DNA from: Coriobacteriaceae bacterium
GTDB taxonomy: Bacteria > Actinomycetota > Coriobacteriia > Coriobacteriales > QAMH01
Reading direction: 5' to 3'
Assembly (NCBI GenBank): GCA_021203765.1
Contig: JAJQAN010000009.1
Span: 9,206-46,866 of the forward strand
DNA: 37,661 nt
Below, one piece after another: positions 19,059 to 28,009 of the stretch (position 1 is its first letter; each line of letters begins with the position of its first letter). Below the pieces are notes generated by a model, which did no database searches, was not told the DNA's origin, and saw only the letters and a list, made by a program, of their open reading frames with translations. The position numbers and the translations under genes were made by a program.

Positions 19059-21275
19059 ATGGAATCCTCCCACAACATCACCGATTCACTGCAATCCGTT
19101 GCAAACTCGCATGTCACCCGGCGCGGTTTCGTCGCCCTGTCGGCGGCGACGGCGGCCAGCCTGGCGGCGCTTTCCGGTTGCGGCGCCGATGAAGCCGAGC
19201 GGACCGGCACCCTGGCCGACCTGGAGGTCAACAACCCCGACGACATGTCCTCGCTCGTCATAGACGAGAATGCCTGGAACTACGACTCCTCGAGCGACGC
19301 CTACTGGCAGGTCGGCATCGTCTACTGTGCCTATCCGGCGGCAAGTGACTACGAATCCATGGGGGTCTTCGTCCCCGGCGCCTACTTCAATGCCACCCAA
19401 AACGAGGACGGCACCTACACCTGCACGGTCAACACGGAAGGAGCCGTCGGCGACTACACCGCGGAAAACGCCCCCTACGTCCTTCCCGTCAACACGGCAG
19501 GCTACTCGGCACAGGAGGCACCGACCGGCTTCGGCGGTCGGGACGTCAGCACCTTTCTAGAGGCGGGCATGATCTACCTGGATGCCGGCTGCCGCGGTCG
19601 CGACAACGGCGAGAACCCGGACGGCAGCACCTACGACGGCGGCGCTCCCTGGGGTGCGACCGATCTGAAGGCCGCCGTGCGCTGCCTGCGCTACAACGCC
19701 GCCCGCCTTCCCGGCAACACCGAGTACGTCTTCAGCTTCGGGCACAGCGGCGGCGGAGCGCAGAGCTCCCTCATGGGGGCGACCGGCGACAGCGATCTGT
19801 ACCAGCCGTATCTGGAGGCGATCGGCGCAGCCATGAAGGACGACGAGGACAATTACATTAGCGATGCCCTCTACGGCTCCATGTGCTGGTGCCCCATCAC
19901 CTGCCTCGACTGTGCGGACCTCGCCTACGAATGGATGATGGGCCAATACACCGACAGCGGCACCCGAGCTGACGGCACGTGGACGGCGGCCCTCTCCGAG
20001 GACATGGCGGCAAGCTTCGCCTCCTACATCAACGGAGCGGGTTTCGTCGACGCGGACGGCAAGGCCCTCACGCTCGAGGAGAGCGACAATCATATCTACG
20101 CTTCTGGCAGCTACTACGACCACGTGCTCGGCGTCATCAACGACTCCCTCAACAACTTCCTCTCCGACACCGAATTCCCCTACACCCCCTCCTCGGATAT
20201 GGGGGGCGGGATGCCCGGCGGCGGAGGCATGGGAGGCACCCCGAGCGGAGACATGGGCGGCGATGCCCAGGGCGACGCGGGCGGTGAAACGAACGACAAC
20301 AACTCACAGGCAAACCTCAAACTCGTCGCCGGTGACACGGATGACAACGCAGGCGGCCAGGGAGGCCCCGGCGGTGGCCAAGGCGATATCGACGACCTGA
20401 TGCCCGAACGCGGCGAAGGCAACGGTGACACCGGTGAAAACGGCGGGGACATGCAGGGCGGGGGCCCCGGCGGCGACATGCAAGGTGGGGACATGCAAGG
20501 CGGCGGTCCCGGCGGCGATATGCAAGGTGGGGACATGCAAGGCGGCGGTCCCGGCGGCGATATGCAGGGTGGGGACATGCAGGGTGGCGGCATGCAGGGC
20601 GGTAACGGCGGCCCGGATGCGGGCATGTCGATGGACTCCAGCACCACCTACGAAACCGCCGAGGATTACATCGCCTCGCTCAACGGCGACAACGACTGGA
20701 TCGCCTACAACGCCGATGCGAACACGGCGGTCGTCAAAAACATCGCCCGGTTCATCAAGGCATGCAAGCCGGCCAGCAAGGACGTCGGTGCCTTCGACGA
20801 CCTCAACCGTTCCCAGGCCGAAAACAAGGTCTTCGGCAACGGGGAGGAAAACGCCTTGCACTTCGACGCCTACATGGCAAGCCTGCTGGCGGACAACGCG
20901 GAGCGCTATGCGACGTGCAGCGACTACGACGACAGCTACGTCTCCGCCTACGCCGGTGACCTGGACAACGTCGACGCCCTCGGCGTCGCCTCCGACATCC
21001 GACAGAACATGTACAACCCGGTCTACTACGCCGGCAGCGGCTTCGAGGGATACAAGACCGCGAACGTCGCACCGCACTGGCGCATCCGCACCGGCATCGA
21101 GCAGGGTGACACCTCGGTCACGACCGAAATCAACCTCGCCTTGGCGCTGCAATCCAACAGCGACGTCAAGACGGTCGATTTCGCGACGGTCTGGGGACAG
21201 GGGCACACGACCGCGGAACGCAGCGGCGACAGCAACGAAAACTTCATCTCCTGGATCGCCGACTGCCTCGGCTAG
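19059..21275 (+). CDS. Tat-exported lipoprotein, alpha/beta-hydrolase, tannase-like
   Basis: Twin-arginine RRGFVAL with lipobox-like LSGC; nucleophile FSFGHSGGGAQSS; C-terminal WGQGHTTAERSG; NVAPHWRIRTGIEQGDTSVTTEINLALAL resembles the bacterial tannase family as I remember it. Substrate unknown. Confidence 0.75.
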   Translation: MESSHNITDSLQSVANSHVTRRGFVALSAATAASLAALSGCGADEAERTGTLADLEVNNPDDMSSLVIDENAWNYDSSSDAYWQVGIVYCAYPAASDYESMGVFVPGAYFNATQNEDGTYTCTVNTEGAVGDYTAENAPYVLPVNTAGYSAQEAPTGFGGRDVSTFLEAGMIYLDAGCRGRDNGENPDGSTYDGGAPWGATDLKAAVRCLRYNAARLPGNTEYVFSFGHSGGGAQSSLMGATGDSDLYQPYLEAIGAAMKDDEDNYISDALYGSMCWCPITCLDCADLAYEWMMGQYTDSGTRADGTWTAALSEDMAASFASYINGAGFVDADGKALTLEESDNHIYASGSYYDHVLGVINDSLNNFLSDTEFPYTPSSDMGGGMPGGGGMGGTPSGDMGGDAQGDAGGETNDNNSQANLKLVAGDTDDNAGGQGGPGGGQGDIDDLMPERGEGNGDTGENGGDMQGGGPGGDMQGGDMQGGGPGGDMQGGDMQGGGPGGDMQGGDMQGGGMQGGNGGPDAGMSMDSSTTYETAEDYIASLNGDNDWIAYNADANTAVVKNIARFIKACKPASKDVGAFDDLNRSQAENKVFGNGEENALHFDAYMASLLADNAERYATCSDYDDSYVSAYAGDLDNVDALGVASDIRQNMYNPVYYAGSGFEGYKTANVAPHWRIRTGIEQGDTSVTTEINLALALQSNSDVKTVDFATVWGQGHTTAERSGDSNENFISWIADCLG
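20442..20603 (+). repeat. 42-bp in-frame tandem repeat (GGDMQGGGPGGDMQ) x3 plus partial
   Basis: Direct reading of DNA and translation: three consecutive identical 14-aa units, then GGDMQGGGMQGG. Confidence 0.92.
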
Positions 21276-21310
21276 TACGCTTCAGGTAAGAGCCGCATAC
21301 ACACGGGACT

Positions 21311-22567
21311 TTATTCGTCGAGGCCGTGGTACTTCTTGTCGGTCTTGTCGTTGACCTGGATATGCGTGTGATTGCCCATATCGTCTTCGGCGGTATAGTC
21401 CTTGAGTTGCATCTCATCACCGATATAGGCATAGACGTCGCGGATCTGTGCGAGCGGCGTTTCGCCGGCCTCGACCCGGTCCCCCGCCTCGACCGTCGCG
21501 TTCTGCAGATGGATCATGACGACGTCGAGGTCCGAGTTGCCGTCGGGCTGGATGTGGATGCGGATATCGGGGTATTCGTCGTAGAGCTTGTATTCGGTCA
21601 CCCGGACGACCGTGCCGGAGACCGGCGCATAGACCGTCGTGCCGGGCGCGCCGCCGCAGTCGATGGCGCTCATGCGCGGCCCGCCGTTGCTGCTGCGGAA
21701 GCAGCGGATGAACTCGCCGGTCATCCAGGCGTCTCCGGTCGGCTGCGCCTTCGCATCGCGTCCCGTCCCATGTGCGGCGATGACGTCGACGTTGGTCGCC
21801 TCGGTAAGCTGCGTCTCGATGGGGCAGGCATAGCTGTACGAGGCGTTGTGGATGAGAATCTCTGTCAGATGATTTGCAGGGACGGCCGAATGTATTTCGA
21901 TGCCCTCCGATGTGGCGATGATGGGCGTCGGCAGGTAGGCCGAATCGTCCTCGACCTCCTCGGTCGCGCCTCCTCCCCACCACGAACCGAATGAGGAATC
22001 GCCGCCGGACGAGGAGTTCTCGTAGTCCGAGCGCATGATGTTCGAAACGGCAAAGACGCCCCCACCGATGGCGAGCACGACGATGACGATGAGGACGACG
22101 ATCACAACGCGCGAGCCACGCCCCCGCGACGAGCCTCCGGAGCCTTTCGCGTCCTTCGAACGGCGCCGCACGACCGTCTCGGAACGGTTGCGCGCCTGGT
22201 AGCTGTCGCGGTCGTACCGTCCACTGCCGCGAGCACTCTGCGCACCCTGGGGTACGGGCTGTTGATGTGAGGGCTGCGCCTCCTGCTGTGGTTGTGCAGG
22301 TTGCTGCGGCTGTGGCTGCGCAGGTTCCTGTGGCTGTTGCGGCACGTGAGGTTGTGTCTGCTGCGGTTGCTGTGGCGCGGGCTGTTGCGGCTGGGGCTGC
22401 GCCGGCTGAGCCTGAGGCTGCTGTGGCGCAGGTTGTTGCGGCTGCATCCGCTGCGTCTGTTGCGGTTGGGTTTGCTGAGGTTGCGGCGTTGTAGGCTGTC
22501 GAGGTGTCTGATCAGCCCCCGGCGCGCCCGCCGGTTGGTTCTGCGAATTCTGTCCGTCCTGCCTCAT
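21311..22567 (-). CDS. Membrane-anchored protein: Pro/Gln-rich N-terminal tail, one TM helix, degenerate LytM/M23-like domain
   Basis: Start MRQDGQNSQ; PQ-rich tail; RVVIVVLIVIVVLAIGGGVFAV TM; SAIDCGGAPGTTVYAPVSGTVV, MIHLQNATVEAGDRVEAGE, NHTHIQVND. Confidence 0.72.
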   Translation of the reverse strand: MRQDGQNSQNQPAGAPGADQTPRQPTTPQPQQTQPQQTQRMQPQQPAPQQPQAQPAQPQPQQPAPQQPQQTQPHVPQQPQEPAQPQPQQPAQPQQEAQPSHQQPVPQGAQSARGSGRYDRDSYQARNRSETVVRRRSKDAKGSGGSSRGRGSRVVIVVLIVIVVLAIGGGVFAVSNIMRSDYENSSSGGDSSFGSWWGGGATEEVEDDSAYLPTPIIATSEGIEIHSAVPANHLTEILIHNASYSYACPIETQLTEATNVDVIAAHGTGRDAKAQPTGDAWMTGEFIRCFRSSNGGPRMSAIDCGGAPGTTVYAPVSGTVVRVTEYKLYDEYPDIRIHIQPDGNSDLDVVMIHLQNATVEAGDRVEAGETPLAQIRDVYAYIGDEMQLKDYTAEDDMGNHTHIQVNDKTDKKYHGLDE

Positions 22568-22669
22568 GGATTCTAGCCTAGCACCGTCATCTGATCGGCC
22601 GGATACCGCTCCCCTTTTTTCGCAAAAACGCAACGATTACCTGCCCGCTCGCGGGCGGTTCCGCCGTCC

Positions 22670-23914
22670 CTACTGATACCGCAATGTCTCGGCGGGATTG
22701 AGCTTGGCGGCACGACGTGCCGGATAGATGCCGAAGATGATGCCGATGGCGATGCAGATGCAGACGACGGCCACGACCAGGCCCACCGTGATGACCGGTG
22801 TCAGGCCTGCAACCGTCGGCTCAACCTGCACGACGATCGCGACGAGTCCCCAGGCTCCCGCATAGCCGAGAAGGATGCCGATGATGCCTCCGACCAGACA
22901 GAGGGCGACCGATTCGGCGAGGAACTGGACGGTGATGTCACGTGGACGGGCACCGAGGGATTTGCGCAGGCCGATCTCCCGATAGCGCTCGGTCACGTTG
23001 GTGAGCATCATGTTCATGATGCCGACGCCGCCGACGAGCAGGGCGATGCCGGCCACCAAAAAGGCCAGAGCGTTGAAAGCGGTCGAGAAGATGTCGAGGT
23101 TTTCGAGGGAGGAATCGACCGTCTCGGCCACATAGACATCCTGGTTTCCCTCGTCGTCGTAGGAGATATTGTGACGCGCCGCTAAAACGCCCGCTATCTG
23201 CGCCGCACTGAAGGAGACGTCCCCGCCCTGGGCGACCAGGGCCAGGATCTCGTCGACTGTCTGCTCCCCCAAGACCGCGTCGCACATCGTCTGATAGGGC
23301 AGGTAGGCGAACGAAATGCTCAAACTCGACATCAGCATCGAGGTCGGCTCGACGATGCCGACGACCTGGAAGGTGTTGTCCGCTATGTCGTAGGAACGTC
23401 CGATGACGCTCGCATCGGCCACACCGAAGATGCTCTCGGCGGCCGCCTCGTCCAAGATCAGGGCCATGCCGGAGTCGGCGGCGTACAACGCACCGTACTC
23501 GAGACTGATGTCTTCCATGGTGAAGTAGTCGGGATCGACCCCCATCAGATACAGCATGTCTTCGGAGTCCTCCTCGGAGGCGGCAGTCGCGTCGGATTGC
23601 GCAGAAGAGGTCTCCGCGGTCGTGACGCCGGATGCCACCGGCAAGGCCATCTCCAAGTCGTCGCAGACCTCGAGCAGGAAATCCGCATCGTCTGTCGCAA
23701 GCGGACGGTCGGAGTCCTCGGAGCTGACCGTCACGACGCGTGCGGCCCCCAGACCCATGTTGTCCTCCAGCCAGACCTCGAAGCCGCTCACGATGGAGAC
23801 CATGACCACCGCCGAAACGATCCCGATGATGATGCCGAGCATGGTGAGGAAGGTACGGCCCTTGTTCGCAGAGAGCGCGGCGCCGGTTTCGTGGAGAACG
23901 TCCCGTGCTCTCAC
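22670..23914 (-). CDS. ABC transporter permease (MacB/FtsX-like)
   Basis: ANKGRTFLTMLGIIIGIVSAVVMVSI, C-terminal REIGLRKSLGARPRDI and GIYPARRAAKLNPAETLRYQ. Confidence 0.92.
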   Translation of the reverse strand: MRARDVLHETGAALSANKGRTFLTMLGIIIGIVSAVVMVSIVSGFEVWLEDNMGLGAARVVTVSSEDSDRPLATDDADFLLEVCDDLEMALPVASGVTTAETSSAQSDATAASEEDSEDMLYLMGVDPDYFTMEDISLEYGALYAADSGMALILDEAAAESIFGVADASVIGRSYDIADNTFQVVGIVEPTSMLMSSLSISFAYLPYQTMCDAVLGEQTVDEILALVAQGGDVSFSAAQIAGVLAARHNISYDDEGNQDVYVAETVDSSLENLDIFSTAFNALAFLVAGIALLVGGVGIMNMMLTNVTERYREIGLRKSLGARPRDITVQFLAESVALCLVGGIIGILLGYAGAWGLVAIVVQVEPTVAGLTPVITVGLVVAVVCICIAIGIIFGIYPARRAAKLNPAETLRYQ

Positions 23915-24603
23915 CGCATATCGCCGTCCTCGCAGATGAGGCCGTCCCGGATGGTGATTGTCCGGTCTGCCTCGGAGGCGACTTCGGGGTCATGCGTCAC
24001 GATGACGATCGTACGCCCTTCCTCGCAGAGGCTGCGGAAGGTCTTCAAGACGTTGAGACTAGTCCCCTGGTCGAGGTTGCCGGTCGGCTCGTCGGCCAAA
24101 ATCAAGGCCGGATCGTTGACCAGCGCGCGGGCGATGGCGATGCGCTGCATCTGTCCGCCGGAAAGTTCGTTGGAGCGATGGTCGGCCAGATCGAGCGGAA
24201 AATCGGCGGCAACCATGGCGTTGACGGCGCGCTGCTCACGCTCCTTTCTGGGACAATCCCTCGAGTAGACGAGCGGGAGCATGACGTTGCGCAGAGCCGT
24301 GGCGCGGGCGAGCAGGTTGAAACTTTGGAAGACGAAGCCGATACGGCTCGCGCGCAGTTCGGCCAGTTCGTTTTCGCTGCACTGCCCGGTGTCGACACCC
24401 TCGAGGGTGTAGGTTCCCGAACTCGGCACGTCCAAGCAGCCGAGGATGTTCATGAGGGTGGTCTTGCCCGATCCCGAAGGACCGATGATGGCGACGAACT
24501 CGCCGGCGTCGACGGAAAGCGAGACCCCGCGCAGGGCATAGGTGACCGCCTCGGCGGCGAAGTACGCACGGTGCAGATCGTCGGCTTTGAGAATAGGAGC
24601 CAT
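23911..24603 (-). CDS. ABC transporter ATP-binding protein (MacB/LolD-like)
   Basis: IIGPSGSGKTTLMNILGCLD, LSGGQMQRIAIARALVNDPALILADEPTGNLD; start at MAPILKADD with GGGAGA upstream. Confidence 0.93.
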   Translation of the reverse strand: MAPILKADDLHRAYFAAEAVTYALRGVSLSVDAGEFVAIIGPSGSGKTTLMNILGCLDVPSSGTYTLEGVDTGQCSENELAELRASRIGFVFQSFNLLARATALRNVMLPLVYSRDCPRKEREQRAVNAMVAADFPLDLADHRSNELSGGQMQRIAIARALVNDPALILADEPTGNLDQGTSLNVLKTFRSLCEEGRTIVIVTHDPEVASEADRTITIRDGLICEDGDMR

Positions 24604-24623
24604 GGCCTGACGGTCTCCCTGCA

Positions 24624-26183
24624 CTAGTTGCCGCCGGATCCGGCGCCGGGCATGCCGCCTCCTGCGGGCATCTCGCCGGACGCGCCGGAGCCGCCGCCTT
24701 CCCGACCCTCGTTTGAGCCGCGCTGGTTACCGGAGGATTCGGCATCACCGCCCCGTTGCATACCACCGGGCATGCCAGCGAAGGAGTCGTCCGAGCCCGA
24801 ACTCATCTGATAGGCAACCTGCACCAGGTCCCCCGCGGCAAGGTCGCCTTCCACGGCACTCTGTTCGTCGTTGCCGCCGAGGACGGTAACGCCGACCTGT
24901 CGGGTCGATCCGTCATCTCCTTGGACGGTGACCGTCGAAGCGCCTCCCCGTTCCTCCTCTATCGCCGCGGTCGGCACCAGGAGCGCATCGGTAAAGGACT
25001 GATAGATGAGCTCCGTCGTCACGCTCATTCCCTCGACCATGTCGTCGATCGGATGAGGGATCTTTAAGGTGACGTCGTAGTTGACGCTCGATGAGGAGGA
25101 GGTCGCCGTGCTCTCGGAGGTGGTCACGGCGACCTCGGAGACCCGGGCCTCGACCTGCTCTTCGAGCGCGGTGACCGTCACGGTCGCCTTCTGGCCAACC
25201 TCGACGTTGCTGATGTCGTATTCACTGACCTGCATCGTCACCATCATGGTGGAGTCGTCGCTGATAGTGACCGTGCCGCTCGAAGCGGAGGAGGAAGTCA
25301 GGCCAGACACACTGGAGGAGGAGGCGGACGCCCCGACGGACATCCCTACGCTGACGCCGACCGCCGAAACCGTGCCGGCGGCGCTGGCCTTGACCTTGAG
25401 GTTTTTGGTCTGGGCACAGGCCTCGTCGTAGGCTTCCTGGGCCGCATCCAATGCGGATTTCGCCTCCTGCCAAGCCGACTTCGCGCTCTGGTAGGAGGAT
25501 TGGGCCTGGGAGAGGCTCTCGCTGTCCGTGCTCGCGACGGTTGTGATCTCGGACGTTTCGGTGCGCACCTGCGCATTCGACAGGCGCGCGATGGGGTTCG
25601 CAGCGCCCGAGGACTTCGGCGTATCGGTGCCACCCGAGGTGCCGGCCGAGCCGCCCGAACCGCCCGAAGAGCCGCTGGAACCGGAGCCGGATTTCTTCGC
25701 CTGCTTCTTCGCCTTGCGGTAGGCGTCCCGTGCCGAGACATAGGCCGACCGCGTCGAATCCACGGTGCTCTGCGCCGCGTTCAGGTTCGCCTCGGCCTCC
25801 TCGATGGCGGAATCGACCTCGTCACTGGTCAGGGTGAAGAGCTTGTCGCCTTTATCGACCGTGTCGCCGACCCGTACGAAGACCTTCTTAACCGTGCCGG
25901 AGACCTTGGCACCGTCGGTGACCGTCGAGGCGGCGTCGAGCGTGCCGCTTCCTTCGATGGAAAGTTCGAGAGTGCCGACCGTGACCGGCTGGGTATAGGT
26001 ACCCGTACCGTCGATCATGTCGGGAGCCTGCCGTCCCCGTCCGAAGAAGATCAGGATGAGTGCGACGATGACGATGACGATGATGGCGACGATGACGATG
26101 ATCCGGATGATGCGGCGGCGGCGTGCCTTCTTTCGTTTTTCGAGGAATTCAGCGGGGAGTTCGGTCTTGGTCTCTTCAGGCAT
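24624..26183 (-). CDS. HlyD/MacA-like membrane fusion (adaptor) protein with Gly/Met-rich C-terminal tail
   Basis: TM anchor after basic KRKKARRRRIIR; DAASTVTDGAKVSGTVKKVFVRVGDTVDKGDKLF barrel-sandwich motif; coiled-coil; start MPEETKTELP has GGAGG 7 nt upstream. Confidence 0.88.
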   Translation of the reverse strand: MPEETKTELPAEFLEKRKKARRRRIIRIIVIVAIIVIVIVALILIFFGRGRQAPDMIDGTGTYTQPVTVGTLELSIEGSGTLDAASTVTDGAKVSGTVKKVFVRVGDTVDKGDKLFTLTSDEVDSAIEEAEANLNAAQSTVDSTRSAYVSARDAYRKAKKQAKKSGSGSSGSSGGSGGSAGTSGGTDTPKSSGAANPIARLSNAQVRTETSEITTVASTDSESLSQAQSSYQSAKSAWQEAKSALDAAQEAYDEACAQTKNLKVKASAAGTVSAVGVSVGMSVGASASSSSVSGLTSSSASSGTVTISDDSTMMVTMQVSEYDISNVEVGQKATVTVTALEEQVEARVSEVAVTTSESTATSSSSSVNYDVTLKIPHPIDDMVEGMSVTTELIYQSFTDALLVPTAAIEEERGGASTVTVQGDDGSTRQVGVTVLGGNDEQSAVEGDLAAGDLVQVAYQMSSGSDDSFAGMPGGMQRGGDAESSGNQRGSNEGREGGGSGASGEMPAGGGMPGAGSGGN

Positions 26184-26228
26184 GGGAGGGCCTCCGTCGG
26201 ATCCGGCATTGCTCATGTCATCGTAGCG

Positions 26229-26256
26229 AGAATAGCTGAAACAGCACTGAAAGCAA
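26229..26256 (-). promoter_or_regulatory. Putative promoter for the MacAB-like operon
   Basis: Minus strand TTGCTT-N16-TATTCT, about 45 nt before the preferred start. Confidence 0.5.
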
Positions 26257-26333
26257 GCAGGCGAACGCCCCTGGAAAGGGAGGCGTTCTGTATGAACTTG
26301 GGACGGCAGGACACGAAGTTCGGGCACGGCGGC

Positions 26334-26339
26334 TATAAT
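26334..26339 (+). promoter_or_regulatory. TATAAT -10 box directly upstream of murI
   Basis: Consensus TATAAT ending 7 nt before ATG at 26347; no good -35. Confidence 0.5.
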
Positions 26340-26346
26340 GACGGGC

Positions 26347-27201
26347 ATGAACAACCAACCCATCGGCATATTCGACTCCGGCCTTGGCGGCCTGACCGTC
26401 GCCCGCGCCATCACCGAGCGTCTCCCCCACGAATCACTCGTCTACTTCGGGGATACGCAGCGCTGTCCGTACGGTCCGCGTCCGCTCGGAGAGGTCCAGC
26501 TCTTCGTGCAGCAGATCTGTTCATGGCTCGCCTCCTGCAACGTCAAACTCATCGTCATCGCCTGCAACACGGCGACCGCCGCCGGTCTGGCCATGGCGCA
26601 GCAGGTCTTCGACATCCCCATCGTCGGCGTGGTCGAGCCCGGGGCACGCGCCGCGGTGCGTGCCACCCGCAACCGCCGCATCGGCGTCATCGCCACCGAG
26701 GGAACCGTCGAAAGCGGCGTCTACCAGGAGGCCATCTGCGCCTTGGACGCCGGTATGACGGTGTATGCGAACGCGACGCCGCGCTTCGTGGAACTCGTCG
26801 AGGAGGGTCTGCGTCGCGACGGCGACCTCGAACAGGTGGAGGAAGACATACGCGAGGCGTCCCTGCATCCGGACTTCGTACGGATTGCCCATGACTACCT
26901 CGATCCCATCACGGAAGCCGGCGTCGACACGCTGGTCTTGGGCTGTACCCACTTCCCCATACTCGAATCGGCGATCGGGGAAGCGGTCGGAGACGGCATC
27001 TCGCTTATCAACTCCGCCGACGAGACCGCGAAGGACGTGGCCGAGATACTCGCCTACCGCGGTCACCTCAATGACTCCGACCAGACCCCGCAGCACCGTT
27101 TCATCACGACCGGGGAGGACCTCGGGGAGTTCGAACGCCTCGGGGCGCAGATCTTCGGTGCGCCGCTCGACGGCCTCGAACACGTCGAACTCACCTCGTA
27201 G
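26347..27201 (+). CDS. murI: Glutamate racemase
   Basis: IGIFDSGLGGLTVARAI, YFGDTQRCPYG, IACNTATAAGL, VLGCTHFPIL. Confidence 0.95.
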   Translation: MNNQPIGIFDSGLGGLTVARAITERLPHESLVYFGDTQRCPYGPRPLGEVQLFVQQICSWLASCNVKLIVIACNTATAAGLAMAQQVFDIPIVGVVEPGARAAVRATRNRRIGVIATEGTVESGVYQEAICALDAGMTVYANATPRFVELVEEGLRRDGDLEQVEEDIREASLHPDFVRIAHDYLDPITEAGVDTLVLGCTHFPILESAIGEAVGDGISLINSADETAKDVAEILAYRGHLNDSDQTPQHRFITTGEDLGEFERLGAQIFGAPLDGLEHVELTS

Positions 27202-27262
27202 CAGACCCGCCGCTTGCGGCTCTCCCTCACGCAAGACCGGTCAGGTAGAAAGGACCGCCGAT

Positions 27263-27856
27263 ATGCCGAAGAGCGTCGTCATCGCCAGCAACAACGCACA
27301 TAAAGTCGAAGAGGTAAAGACGATACTCGCACCGACCGGGTGGACGTTTTTGAGCCTGAAGGAAGCCGGTGCCGACTACCCGGAACCCGAAGAGGACGCC
27401 GGCTCCTTCGAAGGCAACGCCCGCATCAAGGCGCGCGCGGCACACGAGGCACTCGGGATGGCGGCGCTTGCCGACGACAGCGGCCTGTGCGTCGACGCCC
27501 TCGACGGCGCGCCAGGCGTCTATTCCTCCCGCTTTTCGGGGCCGGACTGCGACAGCGCGAAGAACAACGCGCTGCTGTTAGAAAAGCTCGCCGACGTGCC
27601 GGACGGCCAGCGCCAGGCATGTTTTGTCTGCACGGTCGTCTTCATCGACGAGGACGGCAGCGAAACCGTCGCCTGCGGCACCTGCGAAGGCCGCATCGGA
27701 CACGAGGAACGCGGGGACGGCGGCTTCGGCTACGACCCGCTCTTCATCAGCGACGACTGCGGCGGGCTCACGACCGCCGAGGTCCCCGCCGAGCAGAAAA
27801 ACGAGATCTCACATCGCGGACGGGCCTTGCGGGCCCTGGCTCAGCAGCTGTCCTAA
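27263..27856 (+). CDS. rdgB: XTP/dITP diphosphatase (Ham1/RdgB)
   Basis: VIASNNAHKVEEVK, SFEGNARIKARAAHEALGMAALADDSGLCVDALDGAPGVYSSRFSG, GDGGFGYDPLF. Confidence 0.95.
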   Translation: MPKSVVIASNNAHKVEEVKTILAPTGWTFLSLKEAGADYPEPEEDAGSFEGNARIKARAAHEALGMAALADDSGLCVDALDGAPGVYSSRFSGPDCDSAKNNALLLEKLADVPDGQRQACFVCTVVFIDEDGSETVACGTCEGRIGHEERGDGGFGYDPLFISDDCGGLTTAEVPAEQKNEISHRGRALRALAQQLS

Positions 27857-27925
27857 AGCGCACGCAGCCACGGCAAAACCGCTGCGGCAAACACCGGAAA
27901 CTGTGGTATTCTTTGTCACCGTCAC

Positions 27926-28001
27926 GCCGACATAGCTCAGTTGGTAGAGCACTGCTCTCGTAAAGCAGGAGTCAAGAGTTCGAGTCTCTTTGTCGGCACC
28001 A
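27926..28001 (+). tRNA. tRNA-Thr (CGT), CCA encoded
   Basis: GCCGACA/TGTCGGC acceptor, CTGCT-CTCGTAA-AGCAG anticodon arm, GTTCGAGTC T-arm. Confidence 0.96.
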
Positions 28002-28009
28002 GACATCAC

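Noticed and set aside
20442-20603. CRISPR-like array
   Set aside because: Contiguous 42-bp in-frame coding repeat without spacers.
20180-20647. 155-aa antisense Pro/Cys-rich ORF (PPCMSPPCISPPG)
   Set aside because: Antisense reading of the same tandem repeat.
20304-21206. 300-aa antisense ORF with ALHVPTLHIAAGT repeats
   Set aside because: The repeats are the complement of the Met/Gly repeat of the tannase-like gene; no independent coding support.
22267-22576. Plus-strand Leu/Arg- or Ala/Val-rich ORFs
   Set aside because: Antisense frames of the Pro/Gln-rich tail of the LytM-like protein.
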